Below, piece by piece: positions 29,086 to 39,108 of a stretch of DNA of 64,000 nucleotides (position 1 is its first letter; the number at the start of each line of letters is the position of its first letter). The notes under the pieces were generated by a model. It did no database searches and had not been told where the DNA came from. It saw only the letters and a program-made list of their open reading frames with translations. The DNA is from Aquila chrysaetos chrysaetos (Eukaryota; Chordata; Aves; Accipitriformes; Accipitridae): contig NC_044007.1 in NCBI RefSeq assembly GCF_900496995.4, positions 1-64,000 on the forward strand. The letters run 5' to 3'. Both the position numbers and the translations under genes were made by a program.

Positions 29086-31580
29086 TTCACTTTCACACAT
29101 TTTCATGTGAAACAATCAACCACTGCAGAAAACAACCAAAGGAAGTAGTGTAGTCTCCGTTATTATTGTATTCAAGCTTAGCTGCCTTTCTAGAAAGTTG
29201 TAATTTAGTCACAAATAGCCAGGTTAGATAAGTAAACCAGTGAAATTCCATGCCCTATGCTACAGAGATGCCAAGTCTATACTGTTACACACCTAGAGAA
29301 ACAAAATTTCTCATGTACGAAGATTAGCTTGTTTTCCCTACAAAATGCAGGAAATGCCACCCAAACTACTCCTTTCCTTTCCAAAACAAGAAACCCCTCC
29401 ATAAGTAAGGACTGCATTTGCAAAAATCCTTTCTAGCATTTGCTTTTCAAATATCACAAACATTCCCATGTATACACACCCCTTCCTAACTTTGTGGGAC
29501 TCCTTGCCAACCTGTTGGAAAGAAACCCCAAATATATGGACCAGAAATGCTTGAGTACATATTGGCACCTAATTCCCAAGGAGGACCATGTCTCAAGTCA
29601 CACCTTTTCCTTCAGTACATCCTAATAGCGAGCTGAGGCTGTTTCCTTATTAATACAGCAACCACTATAAATCATATTCCTATAAGCCAAACTGCCTTTG
29701 TGTTTATGCTTAACTGACGCCAATAGGTAACAAAGCACATCACAGTCAGGCCTCACAACCAAGCTGGGAACTGAAATGGCTCTGAGAATCTCACTGCAGA
29801 GCCTCCCTTGTGACTTCACGTGTTTCATCACCATGGACACGCACAGCTTACAAACACCACCATTCTTCAGAGATCACAGTTTGGCTATCAGCAAATGCTG
29901 TCCAGGAAAACCAGGAACAGCAAGCCAGAAGCAGCTATTTGAAAAATCTGTGAAGACCACAGGAGCAGGAAAGGTCAGTGCTTTTTTAAAAAAAACACAT
30001 TTTGTATAATACCATCTTTAGCAAGGCCTGTTTTTTCCATGCCGATATAGTAATTTCTCTAACATTCATACAGATCTACAATTGCCTTTCCCCCGTAACT
30101 ACACAATTAGTATTAAGTCAGTTCTACTACTTGTCCATTGTGACACCCTTCTACCTCTTCAAGTCTGTTTTCCAAAGCAGAAGTGCACAGATTTCTATAC
30201 AGATTCTTATGTCTCCCTATACCCACTCTATTTCTGATGCAACTGCCACATTCCCAGCTTGAAACCTGTTCTGCTATTACTATGACAGGCGATTTCAGTA
30301 TACTTATTCTATCTTGTTCACCTACCTACTTGAATTTTGCATACTTTCTTTAAAAAAGGGCCACCAGCTGTGTTAGGATACAACTTTTATTAGGATGTAT
30401 TAGGGTGCAACTTTTAGTTGCAAATGTTCATTAAAACCATTAGACTGAGCAGACTTCTCTCCAGTTCTAAATCCTTGATTGCATTGTTCCACTTCTGAGT
30501 AAGTAGTTTAGAAATTCAGCACACAAAGTACTACTCACTCCTTTATTTTCTGATTATGTCTGCAAGAATCATTAATACTGATGCATTTTCCTTCCTTTAG
30601 TATCTGTTGTAGACTGAACTGTGCCTCTTACATTGCAGGTATCTCAGCACTTTTAAAACATAATGTTGCATGTTAAAAAAAATTAATCCCCCCCTGAAAT
30701 GAATGCTTAAAAAAAAAAATTAGCAAATTCTTAATGTAGGATTGTAGGCATAGTGCTCACACTGTCTGAATATATATTCAAATAATTATATTACCACTTA
30801 CTGTTATTTCAACAATTCCTTGCCTCATTCAAATCACAAAAATTACGTCTAATTACTAGACATCCCTTTCCTATGATGTATTATCTTTTAATAACAATAT
30901 ATACTGAAGATGGATTTTTAAAAGCACTATATAGGCATCGACCATTATTCCGTCACCTTCACTTGGTTATCTCACAAATGTTTCAAAACATGTATTAACT
31001 TATTTCTCAAATTCAGGAAGCATCTAGCTGTATTTACCAGTGTGAACCTGTGCCACACAGACAACAAGACCAACAAAAGCAATATTCTGAACCTAAAGGA
31101 AAAAGTGTGGATTTCAGACATGTACAGCTTCTATCTTGTTGCTGCACTTCATCATTTGTTATTCAGTAATGTTTGACCCTTCCGAAAAACAATCCTGTGC
31201 TCTAAACTTGCATCTTACTGTGGCCAATTTTACTACCAACTTGGTAAGTTTTATCATTATTTGCACTACACATGCGTTTTCTTATCTGGGATGTTGTTCT
31301 CTTACCATGGAAACCTGGGTGTACATCTAAGAATAAGCACAGAGGTCCTATCCTCATGTATATGGTACCTAGTCCAGAGCTGGCTCTTCCTGCCACCTGC
31401 AGCCCCAACCTCTCTGATTGGTCAAAGTTATCTCACTGAGTCTTTTGCACCCTATTACAAGTTACCCTCATAATTTCCTGCAGAACAGATAGCTCTGGCA
31501 CACTACAAATTAGCTTCTACATTTTGGCTGCTATGATGCACGTACATGAGACAAGAATCCAGGGCACCATTATCAACCTT
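29086..31580. other. Intergenic sequence, mostly unassigned
   Basis: About 2.5 kb of AT-rich sequence with only short open frames and no recognised gene or repeat family. It contains an RFX X-box-like site at 31301-31314 and a reversed CCAAT box (ATTGG) near 31417. Confidence 0.5.
31301..31314. promoter_or_regulatory. RFX X-box-like site
   Basis: CTTACCATGGAAAC matches the RFX consensus GTTNCCATRGNAAC except at the first base. A reversed CCAAT box lies about 100 bp downstream (near 31417), a pairing common at ciliary promoters. It could mark an upstream non-coding first exon of CCDC166, 3.7 kb away (inference). Confidence 0.4.
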
Positions 31581-31725
31581 TCACAGAATCCCAGAGTCGC
31601 AGATGGTTGAGGTTGGAAGGGACTGCTGGATGTCATCTGGTCCAAACACCCTGCTCAAGCAGGGCCACCTGGAGCAGGTTGTCCAGGATTGTCTCCAGAC
31701 AGCTTTTGAATATCTCCAAGATATT
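31581..31725 (-). mobile_element. CR1 3' fragment, antisense
   Basis: ACAGAATCCCAGAGTCGCAG, GGTTGGAAGGGACTG and CTCAAGCAGGGCCACCTGGA are the reversed 3' end of avian CR1. Only the terminal ~150 bp remain. Confidence 0.75.
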
Positions 31726-32009
31726 TCAGTATCTTTATTCTTGCTCTCTGGGGCCACTGAAGTTTCCCAGGATCCAGTAGGGGTATCCCTTCCATAGATG
31801 TTCAGTTTTCAGATAGAAAGTAAGTGGAGGTTTATATATGACACTGTGGGGGTGGGGGGTGCCTTTGCGACTGAGTTCACTTCCCCCCTTCCTCTCCCAG
31901 TCTACAGCTGTTCATCAGTGCAGACAACTCTTAAGGGGATGCATACTGCTGGGGAGGGGAGGAAGACAGGATGACTGGAAAAAGGTAACTGCCTGCGTGC
32001 ACTAACACT
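31726..32009. other. Unassigned spacer
   Basis: Short non-coding stretch between CR1 fragments, with a G-rich tract (GTGGGGGTGGGGGG) near 31846. Nothing else seen. Confidence 0.4.
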
Positions 32010-32257
32010 AGCACTTGCTCAGCACTGGTGAGGCCACACCTGTAGTGTGTCAAGTTCTGGGCTCCCCAGTATGAGAGACATGTAGCTACTGAAGAGAGTA
32101 CCAGGAACATGGTTAAGGGACTGGAACATCTCTCATCTAAGGAAAGGTTGGGAGAGCTGGGACTATTTAGCCTGGAGAAGAGAAGGCAAGGGGGGATCTT
32201 ATTAATGTATATTGATAACTGAAGGGAGGGTGCAAAGAGGACAGAGCCAGGCTCTTT
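32010..32257 (+). mobile_element. CR1 fragment, sense
   Basis: Contains GCACTGGTGAGGCCACACCT, GGAGAGCTGGGACTATTTAGC and CTGGAGAAGAGAAGGCAAGG, which encode the C-terminal ORF2 region in sense. It is cut off at 32257 by the antisense CR1. Confidence 0.8.
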
Positions 32258-33955
32258 TCATAGAATCATAGAATCATTTAGGTTGGAAATGACCCTTAAG
32301 ATCGAGTCCAACCATTAACCTAGCACTGCCAAGTCCACTACTAAACCATGTCCTTAAGTTCCACACCTACACCACTTTTAAATATCTCCAGGGATGATGA
32401 CTCAACCACTTCTCTGGGCAGCCTGTTCCAATGCTTGACAACCCTTTTGGTGAAGAAATTTTCCTAATTTCCAGTCTAAACCTCCACTGGCGCAACTTGA
32501 ATCCGTTTCCTCTCATCCTATCACTTGTTACCTGGGAGAAGAGACCAAGCCCCACCTCGCTACAACCTCCTTTCAGGTAGTTGTAGAGATCGATAAGGTC
32601 TTCCCTGAGCCTCCTTTTCTCCAGGCTGAACAACCCCAGTTCCCTCAGCTGCTCCTCATAAGGCTTGTGGCTCTAGACCCTTCACCAGCTTCATTGCTCT
32701 TCTGTGGATATGCTCCAGCACCTCAATGTCTTTCTTGTAGTGAGGGGCCCAAAACTGAACACAGTGTTTGAGGTGCGGCCTCACCAGTGCTGAGTACAGG
32801 GGAACAATCCCTTCCCTGCTCCTGCTGGCCACACGATTTCTGATATAGGCCAGGATGCCGTTGGCCGCCTTGGCCACCTGGGCACATTGCCGGCTCCTAT
32901 TCAGCCAGCTGTCAACCAACACCCCCAGGCCCTTTTCCGCCAAGCAGCTTTCCAGCCACTCTTCCCCAAACCTGTAACGTTCCATGGGGTTGTTGTGACT
33001 GAAGTGCAGGACCTGGCACTTGTCCTTGTTGAACCTCATACAGTTGGCCTCAGCCCATCGATCCAACCTGTCCAGAGCCCTCTGTAGAGCCTTCCTAGCC
33101 TCGAGCAGATCAACCCTCCCTCCCAACTTGGTGTCATCCGCAAACTTACTGAGGGTGCACTCGATCCCCTCGTCCAGATCATTGATAAAGATACTAAAGA
33201 GAACTGGCCCCAAAACTGAGCCCTGAGGAACACCACTTGTGACCGACCGCCAACTGGATTTAACTCCATTCACCACAACTCTTTGGGCCCAGCCTTCCAG
33301 CCAATTTTTTACCCAGCAGAGAGTACACCTGTCCAAGCCATGGGCAGCCAGTTCCTCCAGGAGAATGCTGCGGGAAATGGTGTCAAAGGCTTTACTGAAG
33401 TCTAGGTAGAAAACATCCACAGCCTTTCCCTCATCCACTAAGCAAGTCACCTTGTCATAGAAGGAGATCAGGTTAGTCAAGCAGGACCTGCCTTTCCTAA
33501 ACCCCTGCTGACTGAGCCTAATCACCTGATTGTCCTGTACGTGCTGTATCATGGCACTCAAGATGATCTGCTCCATAACCTTCCCCAGCACTGAGGTCAG
33601 ACTGACAGACCCATAGTCCTCCAGATCATCCTTCTGGCCTGTGTTGGGTGTCACATATGCTAACTTCCAGTCAACCAGGACCTCCCTGGGTAGCCAGGAC
33701 TGCTGATAAATGATGGAAAGAGGCTTGGTGAGCACTTCCACCAGCTCCCTCAGTACCCCTGGATGGATCCCATCTGGCCCCATAGACATGTATGTGTCTA
33801 AGTGGTGTAGCAGGTCGCTAATCACTTCCCCTTGGATTATGGGAGATTCTTTCTGCTCCCCGTCCCTGCCTTCCAGCTCAGAGGGCTAGATACCCAGAGA
33901 ACAACTGGTCTTACTATTAAAGACTGAGGCAAAGAAGGCATTAAGTACCTCACCG
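32258..33955 (-). mobile_element. CR1 LINE, 5'-truncated, antisense, 1.7 kb
   Basis: The reversed tail CATAGAATCATAGAATCATT lies at the left end and the reverse-transcriptase region of ORF2 at the right. It was inserted into, or next to, a sense CR1 fragment. The endonuclease half of ORF2 and all of ORF1 are absent. Confidence 0.92.
32367..33825 (-). pseudogene. CR1 ORF2 reverse-transcriptase relic
   Basis: A 389-codon minus-strand frame (33825 to 32656) encodes the non-LTR reverse transcriptase palm: [24 protein letters not shown], the DFSKAFDTI motif with a catalytic Asp, [14 protein letters not shown] and the FADDTKL catalytic box. The C-terminal part ([18 protein letters not shown]) leads to a stop or frameshift near 32656, after which a second frame (to 32367) carries the [14 protein letters not shown] segment. 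The N-terminal endonuclease domain is missing. Related to the CR1s at 57215 and 63930. Confidence 0.9.
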
Positions 33956-33970
33956 TGACCTGATAGGACA

Positions 33971-34105
33971 GATTCACAGAACCACCAAATAGTTGAGGCT
34001 GGAAGGGACCTCAGGAGATTGTCTAGTCCAGCCCCTTGCTCAAGCAGGGTTAACCAGAGCAGGTTGCTTAAGACTGTGTCCGTGGCACACATTCCCTAGC
34101 CGGAT
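33971..34105 (-). mobile_element. Second CR1 3' fragment, antisense
   Basis: GATTCACAGAACCACCAAAT, GGCTGGAAGGGACCTCAGGA and CTCAAGCAGGGTTAACCAGA are the reversed terminal region of a different CR1 subfamily, lying right behind the larger CR1. Confidence 0.75.
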
Positions 34106-35005
34106 CTGGGAGGATGTTTCATTAGCCATTATCCCCTTTATGGTCATTCTTTGACTCTCTCTGTATTCATAAATACTTAGTTATCTGTGTCATATCTCAA
34201 ATGACGGTATAGTGAAGACGATGTCCAAGAAGATACCGGTTTATGTTACCTCAGGCAGCAGAAGGATAAGAATGTGGTCACTCTCCAAAGTGAGTAAATG
34301 CCTTGATTGATCTTTGAAGCCCTAGGTTAAAACTGGTGGCAACATTTCCTTTTCTGCTCTCATTTTGTAAGACAATACTGACTTAACTTTCTAAATCCAG
34401 GAAAAGGATGCAGCTATCTCTTCAAATACAAATACAGGAATCTAACATTGATGGAGGGACAGGGCTTAATGTGTACTACTGTCCATAACATTTTCTACAG
34501 GTAGCTTCCAGTCCAGCATGATGACTTAGCAGTTGTATTTTAGAATTTGCTTTATGAATTTCTAAGTTTCAGGCATGTCTCTGTTAGTACTTCAGTACTT
34601 ACCTGCTGCTGAAGTTTTACGGACAACATCTACTGCCTACAGAAAGACAGTACACAATATACAGCCATAATAATTCACCAGTGGAATTTGACTTTGTACT
34701 CCAAACTACAGAAATAACACAACATTATATGACCAAAAAAAAGTCTTAAAAAGATGTGTATTTTTAGATTAGCAGAACTAATCCTCCATTAACTAGGAAT
34801 GTAAAAATGCACATGCACATGTGCATGTGTGCTTCAACTCAAGACATAGACCAGACATGAAAAATTTTAGGTGAAACATTTTAGCTGCCAAAATGATCAG
34901 TTGAAAACATAAGAACATAAGAGGGTATGACTAGGGAAAAAAGCAACAGTCATACATGTGGCATAAATGCTCGCTTAGAATTTGTAATTTTTCATTCTGT
35001 TACAG
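34106..35005. other. Sequence upstream of CCDC166
   Basis: No coding signal. It includes the perfect 20-bp palindrome CACATGCACATGTGCATGTG at 34810-34829, which holds two CACATG/CATGTG E-box cores, and a splice acceptor TTTTTCATTCTGTTACAG ending at 35005 just before the CCDC166 start. Confidence 0.5.
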
Positions 35006-35037
35006 TGTGCCAGAGTTTGATACTCCCAGTGTGGAAT

Positions 35038-35970
35038 ATGACATCCAAGACAAAGCAGATAAAACAAGATACCATGCGTGCTGGGAAAAACAAGCAAGAA
35101 GCAAGAACCAAGAATGGAGATATATCCAAAGGAATAAGTGACATGGAAACACTTGTCAAAGAGAGGAAATTGTACTTGCAGAAGGAATACAAGATTCTCA
35201 CTGAACATATGAACACATACATGGGAAGACTGGAGCATTTCCTGCAGGAGAACAAATTTCTAGAAAAGGAAGCCCAACGGAATCAGGAAGAGAGCAATGC
35301 TTACCTCTCTTATATAACAAAACACAACCAGAAGTGCCAGAATCTGATAATAACACTAAATGACCAGAATCACACTGATCTGTCTCAAGTTCGGATGCAG
35401 AAAGAGAAGGTAATCTCACAGTATACAGAAAAAGAGAAGGAGGTAAGGAGCGCTCTGATGAATATGGAGACAAAGTATTCTCTTATGAAAAAGGAGGTTG
35501 AAGACCTGCAGCCTTTCAAAGATCCATCTGTTCAGCTGGAACAGATGAAAAAGATTAAAGAGCTGGAGAAGGAATTGTTGGTCACAAAGATACAGCATTC
35601 AGATGAAATGCAGAAAATCAAGAGCAAATTTCTGCAGGCCAAGGCTGACTGTGAGATGGACTTTCATCAGAAGATCCAAGTTCTCACCAACAGAGCAGAA
35701 GAAGCAGCAATACAATCTCTAATTCAGCATATCAAACAAGTAAAAGCAGAGAATTGGCATCTGCGCCAGGAATTGCTCAGACTCATCCAATACTCAAAAA
35801 TCCTTAAAGAAACCAAAGTTCAACTGAGAGAGCAGCAGCAGCAGCTTCTTCGGGAGAACAAATACACTCAGGACATGGCACACATGCGCCACTGGTTACA
35901 CCAGCATGAGGCACACAACACAAATGGCGAAACCTACAGCTCTCACAGCCCGTTCAGATGTGTCCATTAA
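35038..35970 (+). CDS. CCDC166: Coiled-coil domain-containing protein 166 (DUF4515 family)
   Basis: A 310-residue, highly charged, coiled-coil protein. The central region lines up with human CCDC166 as I know it: YLQKEYKILTEHM, FLQENKFLEKEA, LNDQNHTDLSQVR, a VEDLQPFK motif, KELEKELL, and VKAENWHLRQELLRLIQ near the end. DUF4515 spans roughly residues 30-265. The human protein (about 439 residues) has a long Ser-rich C-terminal tail that is absent here. I chose ATG 35038 because a good splice acceptor ends at 35005 and the resulting N-terminus (MTSKTKQIK) is short and basic like the human one; an in-frame ATG at 34927 would lie upstream of that acceptor. A 5' non-coding exon is likely. MAPK15 lies 3 kb downstream in the same orientation; the two genes are also neighbours in human. 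BBOF1, a basal-body protein, is in the same family, so a ciliary or axonemal role is plausible but inferred. Confidence 0.85.
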   Translation: MTSKTKQIKQDTMRAGKNKQEARTKNGDISKGISDMETLVKERKLYLQKEYKILTEHMNTYMGRLEHFLQENKFLEKEAQRNQEESNAYLSYITKHNQKCQNLIITLNDQNHTDLSQVRMQKEKVISQYTEKEKEVRSALMNMETKYSLMKKEVEDLQPFKDPSVQLEQMKKIKELEKELLVTKIQHSDEMQKIKSKFLQAKADCEMDFHQKIQVLTNRAEEAAIQSLIQHIKQVKAENWHLRQELLRLIQYSKILKETKVQLREQQQQLLRENKYTQDMAHMRHWLHQHEAHNTNGETYSSHSPFRCVH

Positions 35971-36224
35971 CCTAAAAAAACACTTCTCCACTCCTTGCTC
36001 ATGCCAATATATCAGTAGACATAGCTGGACTGTCAGCTGTTGCCACTATTAGTTAGTTAACAGAGTATACAGAAGTAAGCGTTCTGCAGGTGGATGAAAG
36101 GATTGATTTACATAGCTCATGCTCAGCATGCAATCCAGACCACAGATCTTAAAAGTAACCTCAGCTTTAGCTTTCATGACATCTGTATTAAGACATTTGA
36201 AACTGCAATTCTTTCACATCCCAA

Positions 36225-36230
36225 AATAAA
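36225..36230 (+). terminator. Polyadenylation signal of CCDC166
   Basis: AATAAA 255 nt after the CCDC166 stop, within AT-rich sequence. It is the first canonical signal downstream. Confidence 0.6.
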
Positions 36231-36784
36231 CAATGACATTTTCTCTTTGAGATCAGACTTTGATGTTTCATTAATTAGTAATTTACCATGGGCAAATTAT
36301 ATTCTTAGACATAGTGAGGCAATCTCTATGTTACTTTTCACTACAAAGTACATCTACTGATACCATAGTATGAACCAATGTCAGCCAGCTCTTCCTTTCA
36401 GCAACATTCATTTTCCCAAATCTTCTACGTGGCAAGGACTTTATTTTACCTTCTCCTAGTCTCCAAAGGAGAGAAAATAAATATGCAAGCAACCAAATCC
36501 TTTAAACAATATAAGCAGTTGAGGTATTCGACCGTTGGTCATAACTATCAATAAAATACATTCACTGAATATATTCTTAACAATTTTTACTTTCTTCTCA
36601 TTCTTTTCTTGCTTTAGTGTTTCACTTGAGAAGCAAGACGTAGAGAGTTCTGTTTCTAATAGACTGCTGCTACCTTCACTTTCCAATTTGAACGCTTCTG
36701 GATTTTGATTACCTCATCAACAATGACACCAGAGGTCGCCCTTACTTTAAGTTTTAACATTCACACAGGGATCTTTTATACAGA
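36231..36784. other. Intergenic sequence, unassigned
   Basis: AT-rich with no recognised gene or repeat; short open frames only. Confidence 0.4.
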
Positions 36785-37840
36785 AGGAGACCTTAGCTGA
36801 GATTGGAAGAGACCTCAAAGAAGGGTCAAGCAGAGCAGGGCCACTTTCAGTGGCTTTTGAGTATCTCCAAGGATGGAGACTCCACAGCCTCTCTGTGCAG
36901 CCTGTTCCAGTGTTTGACCACACTTACAGTAAAACAAGTTATTTCTTACATTTAAATGGAATTTCAATTCCATCACAAATTTCAATTTCAGAACAGTCCG
37001 GCTCTGTCTTCCCCCCTGCTCCACCTGATATTTAAACACTTTAGTAAGATCCCCTAAGCCTTTTCCAGGCTAAACAATCCCAGCTCTCAGCCTCTTCCTG
37101 CATCACAGATGCTCCAAGCCTTAATCATCTTTGTGGCCCTTTGCTAGACACAATCCTGTATGTCCACGTCTGTCTTATACTGGGGAGCCCAGAAGCGTAC
37201 AAGATACCCTATGTGTGGTCTCTCAGTGCTGAGTGAAAGGGAAGGATCGCCTTCTTCAAACAGCTGGCAAGGTTCTTCCTAGCACAGCCCAGGATGACGT
37301 TTGCCACCTTTGCTGCAAGAGCACATCTGCTGGCTCACGGTCAACCTGGTGTCCACCAGGACCTCCCGGTCCTTTCCTGCCAAGCTGTCTTCTAGCGTGA
37401 TAGCTGCCAGCCTGTACTGGTGCAGGGGATTATTCCTCCCCAGCTGCAGGACTTGCCTTTTTCCAGTGATGAAGCTCACAAGGTTCCTGTTGGCCCACTT
37501 CTCCAGCCTGACAGGGTCCCTCTGAATAGTAGCACAACCATCTGCTCTGTCAACCACTCCTCCCTGTTTGTATCATCTGCAAACTTGCTGAGGCTGCACT
37601 CCAGCCCACCATCGAGCTGATTAATGAAGAAACTAAGCAGTACTGGCACCTGTATTGACCCCTTGGGTACACCACTAGCAACTGACCTCCAGCCGGACTT
37701 CATGTCACTGATGACAAACCTTTGGTTCCAGCAGTTCAGCAAGTTTTCAGTCTGTCTAACCATGCACTTAACTAGTCTGTACTTAGTCAGTTTGTCAACA
37801 AGGACATTGTGGGAATCAGTGTCTGCCAGAACACGCTGTT
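36785..37840 (-). mobile_element. CR1 LINE, diverged, antisense
   Basis: Reversed CR1: GGAAGAGACCTCAAAGAAGG at the 3' side, CAGCCTGTTCCAGTGTTTGA, ACTGGGGAGCCCAGAAGCG and finally CTTGCTGAGGCTGCACTCC, which encodes FADDT-type RT sequence in reverse. Frames at 37279-37557 and 37476-37763 (minus) keep LSKFADDT and VPKGSIQVPVLL, the decayed GVPQGS box. Older than the CR1 at 32258. Confidence 0.85.
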
Positions 37841-37988
37841 ACCAAGAAAAGATTTGCATTGTTGGCATTAGCAATAACGGTTGCTAGATTAAAAAAAAGT
37901 ATGAATTTTTTTTACAGTGCATTTGAATGATACCAGGTGCTGAGAGCAATGTCTGACATCCCCTGCTGACACTAGCACACTTTAAAGT

Positions 37989-38568
37989 TATCGTGGTTCA
38001 GGCCCAGCTGGGAGCCAAGCACCACACATCCACTCACTCACTCCCCCTGCTCCCAGTGGGATGAGGAGGGGAATTGAAAAAAAAGTAAAACTCATGGGTT
38101 GAGCTAAGAACAATTTAATAACTAAAGTAAAATAATATATAATCCTAACAACAATAATAATAGTAATGAAAAGGAATATAACAAAAAGAAAAAAAAAAAC
38201 CAATAAGAAAAGACAAGTGATGCACAACGCAGTTGCTCATCACCTGCTGAGCGATGCCCGAGCAGCGATCCGCACCTCCCGGCCCACTCCCCCCAGTTTA
38301 TATACCGAGCATGACATGCTATGGTATGGAATATCCCTTTGGCTAGTTCGGGTCAGCTGTCCTGGCCATGCTCCCTCCCAGCTTCATGTGCCCCTGCTTG
38401 CTGGCAGAGCACGGGAAACCAAAAGATCCCTGACTTTGGATAAGCGCTACTCTGCAACAACTAAAACACCAGTGCATTATCAACATTATTCTCGTGCTAA
38501 ATCCAAAACACATCATTATACCAGCTACTAAGAAGAAAATTAAATCTGCCCCAGCAAAAACCAAGACA
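37989..38568 (-). mobile_element. Class III solo LTR, antisense
   Basis: Runs from ATCGTGGTTCAGGCCCAGC to AAACCAAGACA, the same family as 23313-23758. It lies directly upstream of the MAPK15 CpG island. Its own TATA region (reversed, TTTATATACCGAGCATGACA) points away from MAPK15. No clear TSD. Confidence 0.82.
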
Positions 38569-38924
38569 AACGCTTATCAGATGAAGGCAGAGGACGCGCT
38601 ACGCTGCAGAAGTTTCACCCTTGGCCTGCGCCGCTCCCCCGCCGCACTCCTGGGAGCGGAAAGCGGCAGCGCGGTCACGGCCCGCCGCCGCCCGAGGGGA
38701 GTCGTCCGGCGGCACGGTGCTCCCCCAGCAGCCGCCCATGGAGCCAGCAAGCGCGGCCGAGCCCGCGGCAGCACCTCCGGCCGCCCAGCGCAGCGCAGCG
38801 GAGCGGAGCGGAGCGGAGCGCCCGACGGCGAAAGAGAAGGAGGAAAGGCCGCGGTAGCCCCAGCATCACGCTGTGCGCCTGCGCGGCCTGGGGCCGCTTG
38901 GCGCACGCGTTGTGCGGCGGGGCT

Positions 38925-38938
38925 GTTTCCATAGCAGC
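38925..38938 (+). promoter_or_regulatory. RFX X-box-like site upstream of MAPK15
   Basis: GTTTCCATAGCAGC matches GTTNCCATRGNAAC at all but the thirteenth base. It lies 102 bp before the start codon, within the CpG island; X-boxes at about -50 to -150 are characteristic of RFX/FOXJ1-controlled ciliary genes. Confidence 0.55.
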
Positions 38939-39039
38939 AGAAGGCAACGGGAAGAGCGCCGCGGGCAGCCTAGCGTGCCGTGCGGCGGGGCCCTCGTCCG
39001 CTCGCCGGGCGCGGCGCCAGCCGCCTCAGCTTGCCCGCC

Positions 39040-39108
39040 ATGAGCGTGCCGGAGGTGGAGGTCCTCGTCTCCCAGAAGTATGAGATCAAGAGGCGCCTGG
39101 GCAAGGGG
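39040..39108 (+). CDS. MAPK15: MAPK15 coding exon 1
   Basis: Codons 1-23, start ATG in context CCCGCCATGAG (G at -3). Ends with GKG of the glycine-rich loop, phase 0, donor GTGAGT. Confidence 0.93.

Noticed and set aside
34927-35037. Upstream in-frame extension of CCDC166 (37 extra codons)
   Set aside because: It crosses a good splice acceptor ending at 35005, and the extra residues do not resemble CCDC166.
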